DNA from: Chrysogorgia sp. JL179-B06
Taxonomy: Eukaryota; Cnidaria; Anthozoa; Scleralcyonacea; Chrysogorgiidae
Reading direction: 5' to 3'
NCBI GenBank assembly: GCA_035772405.1
Contig: JAYKKM010000005.1
Location: 537,501 to 601,500, forward strand
Length of the DNA stretch: 64,000 nucleotides
Shown here: positions 30,281 to 43,135 of the stretch, piece by piece
How the letters are laid out: every line of letters begins with the position of its first letter
Position numbering within the stretch: position 1 is the first letter of the stretch
Notes under the pieces: model-generated
What the model was told of the DNA's origin: nothing
What the model saw: only the letters and a program-made list of their open reading frames with translations
Databases searched by the model: none
Position numbers and translations under genes: made by a program

Positions 30281-32428
30281 TAAGACATAAAATCATAAAA
30301 ACTGACACTTTATTTCGTGAATAATTCGGAAGCCAAAAATTTGGAATGTTTCTGATTGGTCGCTTGAAGTTGCCGTGGTCCATACATTTTCCTTCAGCAT
30401 AAATTCCTAAAACACGCTGTCTAATCGTGTGAAATGACAAATATTACTTGTATATTTTAAACGACTACCTCCTAGAAGATGTGATTAATATTCATCAACA
30501 TGTTTGTGTTAAACCTTTGTGGCACCGCGGATTCGGTGATCTTGGAAGCGATTTGCCACAGATGGAAACAATCCCGCAGGGAAGATATAACAGGCGAGCA
30601 AGGGGTTACTGCGGATACGTATTTCTATTCTATCACTTTAACATATCGAAGAAATTCTCTGCACAACGATCCCGACGCTAATCTCGACAGACGGAAAATT
30701 TCGAGTTTTCCGAGTATCCCAAGCGCTCAGAAAGACATTTTAAATTTGTTTACATGGAGGTAAAATGCCCATGGAATGCAATGATGTAATACTAAGTAAG
30801 ATAATTTTTAAACGTTCTGTTTAAATAGAATATGTTTAAATAGAATACTGTACGGTATTTAAAAGATTTCAGTTCAGTACATGAGTATATAAAATATCAC
30901 AGCTGGCATCACGGCTTGCGGCAATCACACAGTTTATATGTAGGATTATTACTAGGTTACTGTATGATTGTATGTGTATTGACATTCAAGGAAAAATGCT
31001 AGCGATTGAACAAGTGCATGTATCTCAATTATTAAGTTAACCTGAAAATTGTGTAGTATTATAAACTAAGAAGAAGTTAGGAAACTCAGAAGTTGTAGCT
31101 GTATTTTGAAAATTACACATTAACTAAAGCACCAACTAATCAAATCTGTTGGCAAATGTTCCTTTAGGACTGGAAAAGGGAAAAAATTCACATGACACTG
31201 AATTTCTGGCGATCAAGAGCAATTGTTGTAAGTAGATTGTTTTGATAAGTTAAAGCAATTAAATGCAATTTATAGGTCATTTCAATTTCAGAAATAGGTT
31301 TGAGTTACAAATATAAACTAAAATAGAAATCTCCTATAGCTTAGCCACAATAGATCAATTGCTCTTTTCTTTCTGCTCTTTAACTTTACTACATATAATA
31401 AGAAATTTAAGATAGATCAAGTTATCAACCAAGGCTTATACTCTACCACAAGCATTGAAAAACAATCACGCAACATTGATTTCATTAGCCTGTATCCTTT
31501 CACCGCTTAGTATAAGACGAAAAAATAAAAAAATTAATATTGTTCCCTAACATATCTCACCATTCTCCGCATACGGTTAACATTTTGGTCTCTAATAATA
31601 TGCAAATATAGTAAAGTAAAGATCACAAATATTGCTGAGTGACTTTATTCAATCACTCAGTTAATATAACCCATACAAACGGTGGCGGGCTATGAGCCCT
31701 CACTGTCATATGTATACCTTTCTTCTCAAGTCACTCGATTGGGCTTACAATGGTCAAGATCAGCCGGTGATGGTAAATATCCTTAACGATGTGGACTTTC
31801 AACCGTTTCAGTAAGGTGCGCGATACTCGTCTTTAAAGGTGGCGGATGCAATGGAAAACGTTGAGTTGCATAGCCATCGACGGTTGGAAAAACAAAATTA
31901 ATCAATGCGTTTTAATTGTCCACACGTTTTGTGCGTTCATGAAATGTATTGCGGCTTGCTAAAATAATTTAGTTACACGTGTAAGCACTTATAGAACGGA
32001 AACTAAAACGCCAAGTGCAAGTCATACAGTTTCTCAGGACATCTACTGTCACATCACAAAAATAAAAACAAAAATCTAAATTTTATAATCGTGATAATTT
32101 GTTGGTGCTATGCACAGCATGAGAAATGTATACTTATAGATATACTAAATTTAGACTATTTGAATGCGTCTCACATGCTATTAAGGATTCAAACTCGCCC
32201 ACTTTTCAAACGTATATATAAATATTACAAAATTTAGATCGGTTTTTGTATTAGGAATAATGCTGAGAGAAACTATGATGACATTGTTTCTTTCTTTTGC
32301 AACAATTCTTAGTAGCAGAGACAAAAGCTAGCTCATATTGCTCGACACTTATAGTGTCTAGTGGTTTTCATTGTCAACCTCGACTAAATCAATGCGAGTT
32401 AATTCACCAGCGTTTTTTATGAACGTCA
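30280..32428 (+). repeat. Segmental duplication D1, left part (block Y)
   Basis: Matches 39,658-40,053 and 41,395-43,135. It contains a SINE 3' part (about 30,380-30,460), then GTGTTAAACC..GCGGATTCGG, and long AT-rich sequence. The D2 copy carries a 1.34-kb insertion at 40,054. No gene recognised; open frames (30,448-30,763) fall in the SINE-derived part. Confidence 0.85.
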
Positions 32429-33239
32429 TTCCTTGATATAGCACTACGATTGTTCTCCAAAACTCGCAGGGCTACCGTTTTAACAACCAGATGGAAACAT
32501 GATAAATAATATTTTCTATTTCTAAAAACACAATCGCAATTAACCTGGTGTCTGAACATATTAAGAGTATTATTATAAACTAAGAAACAATTGGGATCGA
32601 AACTGCAGTTATAGCTCTTTTTTGAGAATGACATATTCTCATTTTAATTTAGCTGAACTAACGGCACCAACTTGTCAAATTTTGTAAATGTTCCTAAAGG
32701 AGGAAAAGAAAAAAAATAATTACATCACACTGAATTTCCGAATGGTGCTCAAGAGCAGTTCTTGTAAGTGGATTGTTTTGATAAGCTAAAGCGATTAGAG
32801 GCTTCAAGTGTAAGACAAAAATAGAATTAATTTATAGCTTAACCATGAAAACATTATGGGATAGATCTAAGTAATAAGTATTATGAAATTGACCTTTTAC
32901 TATTTGTTCAGCTCATACTAAATAGTAAAAGGACAACATGACGAAACGTTGCATGATTGTTTTTTTAATGCATGCAGTAGAATAGCCATGATTGGTGGAT
33001 CGTATAGCTTATGTTGTTCCCTAACCAATAATATTTTCAGCGTTGTCCGCATAGGTTCACATTACTGTCGACAAGAAAATGCAAGCAGTAAACGTATATT
33101 AGAGCACAAATATATCGCTGCATGAATATGACTTTATTTGTTCACGATTAATAACTTACACAAATCTGTATGGATACAAACGGATGGCGGAAAGTGAGAT
33201 TTTTCTGGAAGCGAGTGCTCCCGAAAAACTGGAGAAGCA

Positions 33240-33326
33240 AAGCTCATGGTTATAGGCCATAGGGTAAGGGCCCGGTAGGGCTTCCAATGTTGAAGTGACT
33301 GAGAGAAGTGAAGATCAGGGTGAAGG
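33240..33326 (+). pseudogene. Block X copy 2: signal-peptide exon deleted
   Basis: The sequence jumps from AAGGGCCC straight to GGTAGGGCTTCCAATG, so the hydrophobic core is deleted, and the upstream TATA motif (33,095) is mutated to TATATTAG. The pro-region (RASNVEVTERSEDQGEG) remains. Clearly dead. Confidence 0.6.
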
Positions 33327-34284
33327 TAACGCTCCTAATTAACGTTATGGACTTACAACCGTACTATAGGCACGCGTCACTCGTCATTACAGTATAGGTG
33401 TTAGGTGGCAGATACAAGGGTAAACTTTGTATAGCATTGGAGTGGACGGTTGGAAAAGCACTATGGAAAAGCAAAATGTTTCAACGCGTCCGCACGTTTT
33501 GTGCGTCAATTATGGAATGTCCTCCGGCTTACTGTCAACATTGGTAATTTTAAGTGCGGTTTGACGTAAGCATGAACTTGTAGAACTAAAATTAAAGTGC
33601 CAAGGCTATCGTGTACAAAAAGAGTTGTGTTTACGTCCTAGTATACCACGGACGCCATTCCTTGATATAGCACTACGATTGTTCTCCAAAAACTCGCAGG
33701 GCTACCGTTTTAACAACCAGATGGAAACATGATAAATCATATTTTCTATTTCTAAAAACACAATCGCAATTAACCTGGTGTCTGAACATATTAAACAATT
33801 GGGAACGAAACTGCAGTTATAGCTCTTTTTTGAGAATGACATATTCTCATTTTAATTTAGCTGAACTAAGGGCACCAACTTGTCAAATTTTGTAAATGTT
33901 CCTTAAGGAGGAAAAGAAAAAAATTAATTACATCACACTGAATTTCCGAATGGTGCTCAAGAGCAGTTCTTGTAAGCTAAAGCGATTAAAGGCTTCAAGT
34001 GTAAGACAAAAATAGAATTAATTTATAGCTTAACCATGAGAACATTATGGGATAGATCTAAGTAATAAGTATTATGAAATTGACCTTTTACTATTTGTTC
34101 AGCTCATACTAAATAGTAAAAGGACAACATGACGAAACGTTGCATGATTGTTTTTTAATGCATGCAGTAGAATAGCCATGATTGATGGATCGTATAGCTT
34201 ATGTTGTACCCTAACCAATAATATTTTCAGCGTTGTCCGCATAGGTTCACATTACTGTCGACAAGAAAATGCAAGCAGTAAACG

Positions 34285-34292
34285 TATATAAG
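34285..34292 (+). promoter_or_regulatory. TATA box of block X copy 3
   Basis: TATATAAG, 153 bases before the ATG of the best preserved block X peptide exon. Function inferred from motif and conservation. Confidence 0.45.
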
Positions 34293-34444
34293 AGCACAAA
34301 TATATCGCTGCATGAATATGACTTTATTTGTTCACGATTACTTACGCAAATCTGTGTGGATACAAACGAATGGCGGAAAGTGATGTTTTTCTGGAGGCGA
34401 GTGCTCCCGAAAAAACTGGAGAAGCAAAGCTCATGCATGGTTAT

Positions 34445-34558
34445 ATGGTAAGGGCCTTCGCTCTTATCATCTTGCTCTCTGCATGTTACGGTAGGGCTTC
34501 CAATGTTGAAGTGACTGAGAGAAGTAAAGATCAGGGTGAAGGTAACGCTCCTAATTAA
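34445..34558 (+). CDS. Block X copy 3: possible small secreted peptide or first coding exon
   Basis: The only block X copy with an ATG in place. It encodes MVRAFALIILLSACYG, a good signal peptide, then RASNVEVTERSKDQGEGNAPN and a stop (37 residues). GAAG/GTAACG at 34,541-34,547 could be a donor with the same phase 1 as the complete peptide genes; a read-through product would have no mature disulfide domain (the only Cys is in the signal peptide). An upstream in-frame ATG (MAESDVFLEASAPEKTGEAK) gives a longer product that would bury the signal. No second exon was found. It could be a relic of the cysteine-rich family (shared GR-x-S-x-VE) or a separate peptide. Confidence 0.4.
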   Translation: MVRAFALIILLSACYGRASNVEVTERSKDQGEGNAPN

Positions 34559-36072
34559 CGTTATGGACTTACAACCGTACTATATAGGCACGCGTCACTC
34601 GTCATTACAGTATAGGTGTTAGGTGGCAGATACAAGGGTAAACTTTGAGTAGCATTGGAGTGGACGGTTGGAAAAGCCACTGTGGAAAAGCAAAATGTTT
34701 CAACGCGTCCGCACGTTTTGTGCGTCAATTATGGAATGTCCTCCGGCTTACTGTCAACATTGGTAATTTTAAGTGCGGTTTGACGTAAGCATGAACTTAT
34801 AGAACTAAAATTAAAGTGCCAAGGCTATCGTGTACAAAAAGAGTTGTGTTTACGTCCTAGTATACCACGGACGCCATTCCTTGATATAGCACTACGATTG
34901 TTCTCCAAAAACTCGCAAAGATCAGGGTGAAGGTAACGCTCCTAATTAACGTTATGGACTTACAACCGTACTATAGGCACGCGTCACTCGTCATTACAGT
35001 ATAGGTGTTATAGGTGGCAGATACAAGGGTAAACTTTGAGTAGCATTGGAGTGGACGGTTGGAAAAGCCACTGTGGAAAAGCAAAATGTTTCAACGCGTC
35101 CGCACGTTTTGTGCGTCAATTATGGAATGTCCTCCGGCTTACTGTCAACATTGGTAATTTTAAGTGCGGTTTGACGTAAGCATGAACTTATAGAACTAAA
35201 ATTAAAGTGCCAAGGCTATCGTGTACAAAAAGAGTTGTGTTTACGTCCTAGCATACCACGGACGCCATTCCTAATTGATATAGCACTACGATTGTTCTCC
35301 AAAAACTCGCAGGGCTACCGTTTTAACAACCAGATGGAAACATGATAAATCATATTTTCTATTTCTAAAAACACAATCGCAATTAACCTGGTGTCTGAAC
35401 ATATTAAACAATTGGGAACGAAACTGCAGTTATAGCTCTTTTTTGAGAATGACATATTCTCATTTTAATTTAGCTGAACTAACGGCACCAACTTGTCAAA
35501 TTTTGTAAATGTTCCTAAAGGAGGAAAAGAAAAAAAATAATTACATCACACTGAATTTCCGAATGGTGCGCAAGAGCAGTTCTTGTAAGTGGATTGTTTT
35601 GATAAGCTAAAGCGATTAGAGGCTTCAAGTGTAAGACAAAAATAGAATTAATTTATAGCTTAACCACGAGAACATTATGGGATAGATCTAAGTAATAAGT
35701 ATTATGAAATTGACCTTTTACTATTTGTTCAGCTCATACTAAATAGTAAAAGGACAACATGACGAAACGTTGCATAATTGTTTTTTAATGCATGCAGTAG
35801 AATAGCCATGATTGATGGATCGTATAGCTTATGTTGTTCCCTAACCAATAATATTTTCAGCGTTGTCCGCATAGGTTCACATTACTGTCGACAAGAAAAT
35901 GCAAGCAGTAAACGTATATAAGAGCACAAATATATCGCTGCATGTATATGACTTTATTTGTTCACGATTAATAACTTACACAAATATGTATGCATACAAA
36001 CGAATGGCGGAAAGTGTATTTTTCTGGAGGCGAGTGCTCCCGAAAAACTGGAGAAGCAAAGCTCATGGTTAT

Positions 36073-36186
36073 AGGGTAAGGGCCCTCACTCTTATCACCT
36101 TGCTATCTGCATGTTACGGTAGGGCTTCCAATGTTGAAGTGACTGAGAGAAGTGAAGATCAGGGTGAAGGTAACTCTCCTAATTAA
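36073..36186 (+). pseudogene. Block X copy 4: signal-peptide exon without start codon
   Basis: Reads RVRALTLITLLSACYGRASN, then VEVTERSEDQGEGNSPN and stop. The position corresponding to the ATG of copy 3 is AGG. An open frame extends upstream across the TATA box, which makes that extension implausible. Probably dead. Confidence 0.5.
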
Positions 36187-36567
36187 CGTTATGGACTTAC
36201 AACCGTACTATAGGCACGCGTCACTCGTCATTACAGTATAGGTGTTAGGTGGCAGGTACAAGGGTAAACTTTGAGTTGCATTGGAGTGGACGGTTGGAAA
36301 AGCAAAATGATTCAACGCGTCCGCACGTTTTGTGCGTCAATTATGGAATGTCCTCCGGCTTACTGTCAACATTGGTAATTTTAAGTGCGGTTTGACGTAA
36401 GCATGAACAACTCATAGAACTAAAATTAAAGTACCAAGGCTATCGTGTAAAAAAAGAGTTGTGTTTTAATAGAGAGCTTAAGCAAGTCATGTCCTAGTAC
36501 CACGGACGCCGTATTATTTCAAAATAATTTTTCATGCAAAACAAAGAAAATGAATAATTTAAAGTGC

Positions 36568-36674
36568 TCAATGACGTCTGTGTAGAACGAAGACGAATTA
36601 AGTTTATTTGGGGATTTAATTTAAAGCCCAGAAGTAAACTTGACGTCGTCTTCGTTCTACACAGACGTCATTGA
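36568..36674. repeat. Hairpin, copy in block X4
   Basis: Same 108-bp inverted repeat as 886-993, with small differences in the loop (TTTATTTGGGG). Confidence 0.75.
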
Positions 36675-37256
36675 AGGCGTTTTCACGTTCTGCAGACAAC
36701 GTTGATCAACTGCCAGAACGTCAGCATCAGTAAGGTCAGTTTGTAAAGTTAAACGTCGACTCACTGATTGGATGGGTTTTCAGAAATTTTGAAGCTTGTA
36801 TTAATTTGAAAAAATGTACTTATATTTCATTTCCACATCCAACGCTTTGTGCCTTGATTCAACGATACAATTCAAACTTGCTATCTAACACCATCAGCTC
36901 TTTAGACGCTTTAGGTTTGTAGACCCTCCATTGGAATTTCAAATCCTTCATTATCTATGTCAGTTGTATGATAATATTTATTGAAAAATATACGCCATTT
37001 GTAGGGTCTGCAGTTAAATGTTCAAATTTGCAGTAGACCTCTACAATTAGGTTTATTTGAAAGCGCTCGTCATTTAAAACATCTTGGTGTTTGTTTCATC
37101 ACAATCGACCAATGTGATCATGCAAGAAAAACGCTATACTTGCTTAAGCTATCTACTATTGCATGTATACGCAAACGCTTTCTTTCGTAAATTTACATAC
37201 TCGTATTAAATATCACAATACAAAACAACTCTCTTGCCAACTAATGCAGGTGATAG

Positions 37257-38251
37257 CTGCCTCGTCCCCAGTCGCTCGCGTACAAATTACGAGGCCCAGA
37301 AATTTGAGAGGAAGGCGCGCGAGGAACGACGGGAAGGGGAGAGAGCGAGAAGCGACTGGGAAATCCTGCATCCAAAATGGTGTTCTCTGTAATGGCCACT
37401 AATTTGAGTAATCTCTATATAGAGATCAGCGAATGGGATTTGCAGCTAGAGACAGGAATTGCACCAACGCAATATTGGTCTGACAATATAAAATACTTGT
37501 CGATGACGTTTAAATTAAAGATTTATAGGTAAAATACTATAGTTCGATGACAATTTTTAAATTATTCGCGTGAACATATACGCGCTACAATTGCCAAAAT
37601 ACCAGTACACTTTTGCTTTATATGAATATTAATATGCTTTGTAGAGGAAATATGTAGGATATAGTAAATTATTCCAGGTCAAACACTGACAAAATATAGT
37701 TTAAATTGCATAACTATGGAGGCGTAACGTTGTCATAAAAGCTGTAAACAAGGGTGGGTGATGACTGATGTATTATATTATATTATGTTGCTATGTGCTA
37801 TTACTACCGACGTACCTGAGTTTGAATGATTTCCACCTTTACAGTGTATATATCGATTATCAAATAAAATATATGCCGTTATAACGGCACTCGAGAAGCT
37901 GGTAAAACACTCGGCGGTATATCGCCGTTTAATATAAACACTCGTGCGCTGTTATTTAATACTCGAATACGATAATCACACGCGGTTTTCACCTACAAAG
38001 AGCTATTTATATAGACCAATATGGCATCGGCGTATTTCCCGTCTCTAGCTGCAAGTTTGTCAAGCGACTTCGCGTCTTCGCCATTTCCAAAGCCAATTTG
38101 CAATGTTTCGATCAAATTTGCATTGTTTCGACACACGATTTCGCAGGCTCTAAAATTCTCATTTATCGCCTTCCCATCAACCCTTGTTTTTATCACCTTC
38201 CCATCAACCATTGCTGGCCCACTCCCGATTAAGAGCCTGCGGAGGAGGCAG
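37257..38251. mobile_element. MULE-like non-autonomous element (995 bp) with 9-bp duplication
   Basis: Flanked by AGGTGATAG at 37,248-37,256 and 38,252-38,260. The uninterrupted site is at about 45,100-45,108. Ends CTGCCTC...GAGGCAG are inverted, with imperfect pairing over about 15 bases. A 9-bp target duplication is characteristic of Mutator-like elements. The interior has no transposase; the left part is GC-rich (AGGAAGGCGCGCGAGGAACG). Confidence 0.82.
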
Positions 38252-38260
38252 AGGTGATAG

Positions 38261-39260
38261 TGTCATACAGTTTCTCGTCAAGATATATCATATCACAAAA
38301 ACACAAATGAAAATCTATTAATTATTATCCCATGTGTAATATTCATAATTACACATGGGGCCATGTACAGCATGTTAGTTATACTATAGGTTATTTGAAT
38401 GCGTCTCAGATGCTCGTCAAGAATCAAACTCGCGCAGCTTTTCAAATATAAATATTGAAAAGTTGGGATAGGTTTTTGAATTAGGAATACTGCAGAGAGC
38501 ATATTATTGCATATTATGCATATTATTTATGGCATTGTTTCTTGCGCAGGCAACAATTATTAGCTTCAGAAATAAAAGTTAGCTTATGTTACTAGACGCT
38601 AATTGACAACCTCGAGCTTTGGAAAGGTCTCAGACCATTACGCAAACAATGAAATATTTTGTAAATATTTCTTTATGCATTGTTTGAAAATATAGCACCA
38701 AGATCAACCTAACATTCTCACCTGTTAATTCTACGAACGGAAACTACAGAGCATCAATAAGAACAAAAAAACATTGCGATATTTGTTAACTATACACATG
38801 GAGATATATTTTTATTGGAATGAAAATCATCATCTTACTTTGCACATCAAAGCGCATTCATGCATTTTAACACGTAGATTCTATAACGGTTCGCCAACGC
38901 AATGAGATCTAGGCAACATATATCCTGATGTAAACACTGAAAATATTTCGAGAAAAACATTTTAAATTAACCTTGTATAAATATAGCGTACATGTACTAT
39001 CATAAAATAACAAGTTAGGGAATTGGGGAGTTATAATTCCTTTTATTATAAAAAATCCCATTATGGCTTTAGACAGTTGGCCAGGCAGAAGCAATCAGAC
39101 CAACTATAGTCAAATCTATTTGTAAACGTTTCATTTGTGGAATAGGAATCTACTTTACATATAACACTGAACTTTCGAAATTCGAATGCTATTCAAGAGC
39201 AGTTGTTGTTAGTGGATTGTTTTGATAAGCTTGAGCGGTTCATTTGTGGTGCGATCAAGG
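38261..39260 (+). repeat. Duplicated block Z, copy 3
   Basis: Full copy of the block at 2,335-3,290, containing the CCCATGTGTAAT hairpin. It is followed, as in D0, by the minisatellite tract rather than by a peptide gene. Confidence 0.88.
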
Positions 39261-39640
39261 TTAATGTCATGATAAGAGCCCAGAAAAACCGAATTGACAA
39301 CAGTCTTGTGGGGTTATGGAAGTGTGGGACAACTGCTCCATTCTGATATATATATAGACAATAATATATGCAATCGTTGGAGCTGGGCCTTGAGTAAGTA
39401 TTGTCAGGGTAAACACTCGTATTGAGCTGGGCCCTGACATAGGGTCGATCAGGAAAAACACTCCTATGCAGTCATTGGAGCTGGGCCCTGCAATAAAATT
39501 AGTCAGGACAAATACTCCTATGCAGTTATTGGGGCTGGGCCTTGATCCGCTGAGGGAAAACACTCCTATATGCAGGATAGGGATCAAATTGTGCCTGAGA
39601 GCGATATGCAATGAAAGCATTGGGCCGTGTCTCATTAGCT
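39261..39640. repeat. Minisatellite tract matching 3,290-4,250
   Basis: Units built around GGAGCTGGGCCCTGA and CACTCCTATGCAG at about 39,375-39,575, and a short TA run near 39,347. The minus-strand open frame across it is a by-product of the repeat. Confidence 0.75.
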
Positions 39641-40053
39641 CAAATGTTAGAACGTACGTGGAATAAGACATAAAATCGTAAAAAACACTTTATTTCGTAA
39701 ATAATTCGGAAGCCAAAAATTTGGAATGTTTCTGATTGGTCGCTTGAAGTTCCCGTGGTCCATACATTTTCCTTCAGCATAAATTCCTAAAACACGCTGC
39801 CTAATCGTGTGAAATGCCAAATATTACTTGTAGTTAATATTTTACACGACTACCTCCTAGAAGATATGATTAATATTCATCAACATGTTTGTGTTAAACC
39901 GTTGTGGTAGCGCCCTCATTGATACCAGTGAGTCATCACTGACGCATGATACCTACTGAAATAAATTTGATTTGATTTGTACCGCGGATTCGGTGATCTT
40001 GGAAGCGATTTGCCACAGATGGAGAAAATCCCGCAGGGAAGATATAACAGGCG
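39641..40053 (+). repeat. Segmental duplication D2, left edge
   Basis: Matches 30,278-30,590 with one extra piece near 39,905-39,978. It contains a SINE 3' part and, just before it (39,628-39,655), a tRNA-like head fragment GTGTCTCATTAGCTCAAATG. Confidence 0.75.
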
Positions 40054-41394
40054 CAGTGGCGAAGCTAGCGGTCATGCTAGTCATGCTCAGCATGACTAAA
40101 AATTTCCTGAAAATATATAGTTTTGTTCACTTTTATTTACTTTATATGAAATCTCTCCTTAGAACTTTGAAGTCGTGTGCATTTCGAAGAGAACAAGCAA
40201 TAATAGTTCACGCATATTACGCGGATATTCTCGCTCCTTAACCGCCGTCTTGATTCCCAGGCTCTTTTGTTCAGCCTGGCCCCGGCCCAAGTCATGCTCT
40301 TTGTGAATAGCATGACCAGCTATATGAACAGTCATGCTTCTCGAAATATGATTGGTTGACGGCACTTGACGCATGCTCAGTTTGCCTATTTTAGACAAGC
40401 TGGTCATGCTATTTTGGATGAGCATGACCATAGTCTGATAGCCCAAAATATTAGCTTTCCGCCTTACCAACACAGTCCGTCTGTTTAAGGAGATCCTTGA
40501 TTTATCATGGCATCAACGAGCTCTGATTCTGTCCAAACAGTCCTTGTTTGTGAACTGCTTAGAAAACCGTTTTCGGTTCGAAACATCAACGAGAAAAATC
40601 TTCTTGTTGGACAGTGACCAATGCCGGTTCTTGGCCATTCGTCTTTCTTTCGTTTTATTGGCAATGAATCGAGTTGAAAATGTTTACCGAGAATTGTAAA
40701 CCGGCAAACCATTGCAAAGATTCTCTCCAAGATGACTAGATGACAGAAGCACGGATGAGAGATCAATCATGAAGACGGAAGGGCGAAGGACAGGAAAATA
40801 TTATTATGCTGTGTTGACATTTATCCGCGAGACTCCGTAATATTAATTATTATGAAACGTTGTTTTTGTCTGATTTAAATAAATTCTATATCGAAATGAT
40901 CACTTGAATCTGGCGAATCGAACGCTGTACGTTTCGTCTACTTAAAATATGAATATCAGATGTTAGATGAGAAAATGTGTAAACGAGTAAAGTACCCCAA
41001 ACCTCGTCTTTAAATTAAAATCAAAGAACATGGCTTCAAGATCTATTCGACGTTTACCCGGTGGCCGGTGATTCAATGCTTTTATGTCCATTAAAGCGAT
41101 ATAATTTCGTAAAAGATATGTTCCGTATACCTTGCCGTTGATTTTTATAAACGTTTTGTCACACGAAGACCTTCAATCGAACAAATATTAGAAAAAATAG
41201 CATTTTACATTAAAATTTGCGTGTCAGGCGTTATGCATTGGGAGGGCTGAGGGCGGGCTAGCCTGCGTGCGGCCATGCTGATGCGCTCTGATATAAAGAG
41301 AAACGGTCCAAAATATGAAATTTTATAAACGTTTGAGCTGAAAAATCACCGCTCAGGATGCAGGAAATGCCATTTACGGGAATCTACATTTTAA
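40054..41394. mobile_element. hAT-like insertion, right end truncated (1,341 bp)
   Basis: It interrupts the D1/D2 match exactly between AACAGGCG and GGATACGTATTTCTA. It starts CAGTGGCGAAGC, like the hAT MITE at 1,539 (CAGTGGCG), and near its right edge has GATGCAGGAAATGCCATTTACG, resembling the subterminal stretch at 2,130 of that MITE. The right inverted repeat is missing. Internal GTCATGCT/AGCATGAC units repeat. No transposase frame recognised. Confidence 0.65.
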
Positions 41395-43135
41395 GGATAC
41401 GTATTTCTAGTCTATCACTTTAACAGAAGAAATTCTCTGCACAACGATCCCGACGCTAATCTCGACAGACGGAAAATTTCGAGATTTCAGAGTATCCCAA
41501 GCGCTCAGAAAGACATTTTAAATTTGTTTACATGGAGGTAAAATGCCCATGCAATACAATAATGTAATACTAAGTAAGATAATTTTTAAACGTTCTGTTT
41601 AAATAGAATATGTTTAAATAGAATACTGTACGGTATTTAAAAGATTTCAGTTCAGTACAGTATATAAATATCACAGCTGGCATCACGGCTTGCGGCAATC
41701 ACACAGTTTATATGTAGGATTATTACTAGGTTACTGTATGATTGTATGTGTATTGACACTCAAGGAAAAATGCTAGCGATTGAACAAGTGCATGTGTCTC
41801 AATTATTAAGTTAACCTGAAAATTGTGTAGTATTATAAACTAAGAAGAAGTTAGGAAACTAAGAAGTTGTAGCTGTATTTTGAAAATTACACATCAACTA
41901 AAGCACCAACTAATCAAATCTGTTGGCAAAAGCATTAAAAAAACAATCACGCAAAATTTATTAGCCTGTATCCTTTCACCGCTTCAGAAAAAATAAAATA
42001 ATTAATAATTTCATATAAATTTCTTATTATTGTTCCCTAACATATCTCACCGTTCTCCGCATACGGTTAACATTTGGTCTCTAATAATATGCAAGTATAG
42101 TAAAGTAAAGATCACAAATATTGCTGAGTGACTTTATTCAATCACTCAGTTAATATAACCCATACAAACGGGTGGCGGGCTATGGGCCCTTACTGTTATA
42201 TGTATGCCTTTCTTCTCAAGTCACGCGATTGAGCTTACACTGGTCAAGACTGATCAGCCGGTGATGGTAAATGTCCTTGACGATGTGGAATTTCAATCGT
42301 TTCAGTAAGATGCGCGATACTCGTCTTTAAATGGGGCGGATGCAAGGGAAAACGTTGAGTTGCATAGCCATCGACGGTTGGAAAAACAAAATTAATCAAT
42401 GCGTTTTAATTGTCCACACGTTTTGTGCGTTAATGAAATGTATTGCGGCTTGTTAAAATAATTTAGTTACACGTATGAGCACTTATAGAACGGAAACTAA
42501 AACGCCAAGTGCAAGTCATACAGTTTCTCAGGGCATCGACTATCACATCACAAAAATACAAACAAAAATCTAAATTTTATAATCGTGATAATTTAACACA
42601 TAGTGCTATGCACAGCATGAGAAATGTATACTTATAGATATACTAAATTTAGTCTATTTGAATGCGTCTCACATGCTATTAAGGATTCAAACTCGCCCAC
42701 GTTTCAAACGTATTATAAATATTACAAAATTTGGATCGGTTTTTGTATTAGGAATAATGCTGAGAGAAAGTATGATGACATTGTTTCTTTCTTTTGCAAC
42801 AATTCTTAGTAGCAGAAACAAAAGCTAGCTCATATTGCTAGACACTTAGTCTCTAGTGGTTTTCATTGCCAACCTCGAGCAGTTTGGATTTGCGTCATGA
42901 ATTTCTCAAAATGTCCCAGATACTTTACGAAACATTAACTTGTACTACGAACGGGAAACAGCGTAAATAAGAACAAAAAATATTGCTATAACCTCACAAT
43001 GCACCCTTTCCACACGCATATCGATCTCCACGAATTTGATAAAATATGTGGGATCGACTCTATACGAGATCAATGCGAGATCAAGATATGCGAATAAATC
43101 AATGCGAGTTAATTTACCAGCGTTAATTATGAACG
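41395..43135 (+). repeat. Segmental duplication D2, block Y
   Basis: Matches 30,620-32,428 with scattered indels (for example a deletion around 41,930 and extra sequence at about 42,880-43,080). No gene recognised. Confidence 0.85.

Larger units (their letters stand above)
32429..37256 (+). repeat. Tandem array of U+X units inside D1
   Basis: Upstream blocks U at 32,429-32,872, 33,655-34,064 and 35,270-35,694 each precede a block X (32,873, 34,065, 35,695). Unit starts are 1,192 and 1,630 bases apart. The longer second interval includes a 350-base internal duplication: 34,917-35,269 repeats 34,530-34,882. Each unit holds a TATA box and a signal-peptide exon remnant. Confidence 0.9.

Noticed and set aside
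35899..36186. 95-codon frame starting MQAVNVYKSTN in block X
   Set aside because: It begins upstream of and runs through the TATA box, so only the part after the signal-peptide position is plausible as coding.
37993..38211. 72-codon minus-strand frame inside the MULE-like element
   Set aside because: No transposase similarity; tandem similarity between ATC/GGGAAGG units explains part of it.
39267..39671. 134-codon minus-strand ORF
   Set aside because: It spans a minisatellite; the repeated GPSS/CIGVF units come from the DNA repeat.
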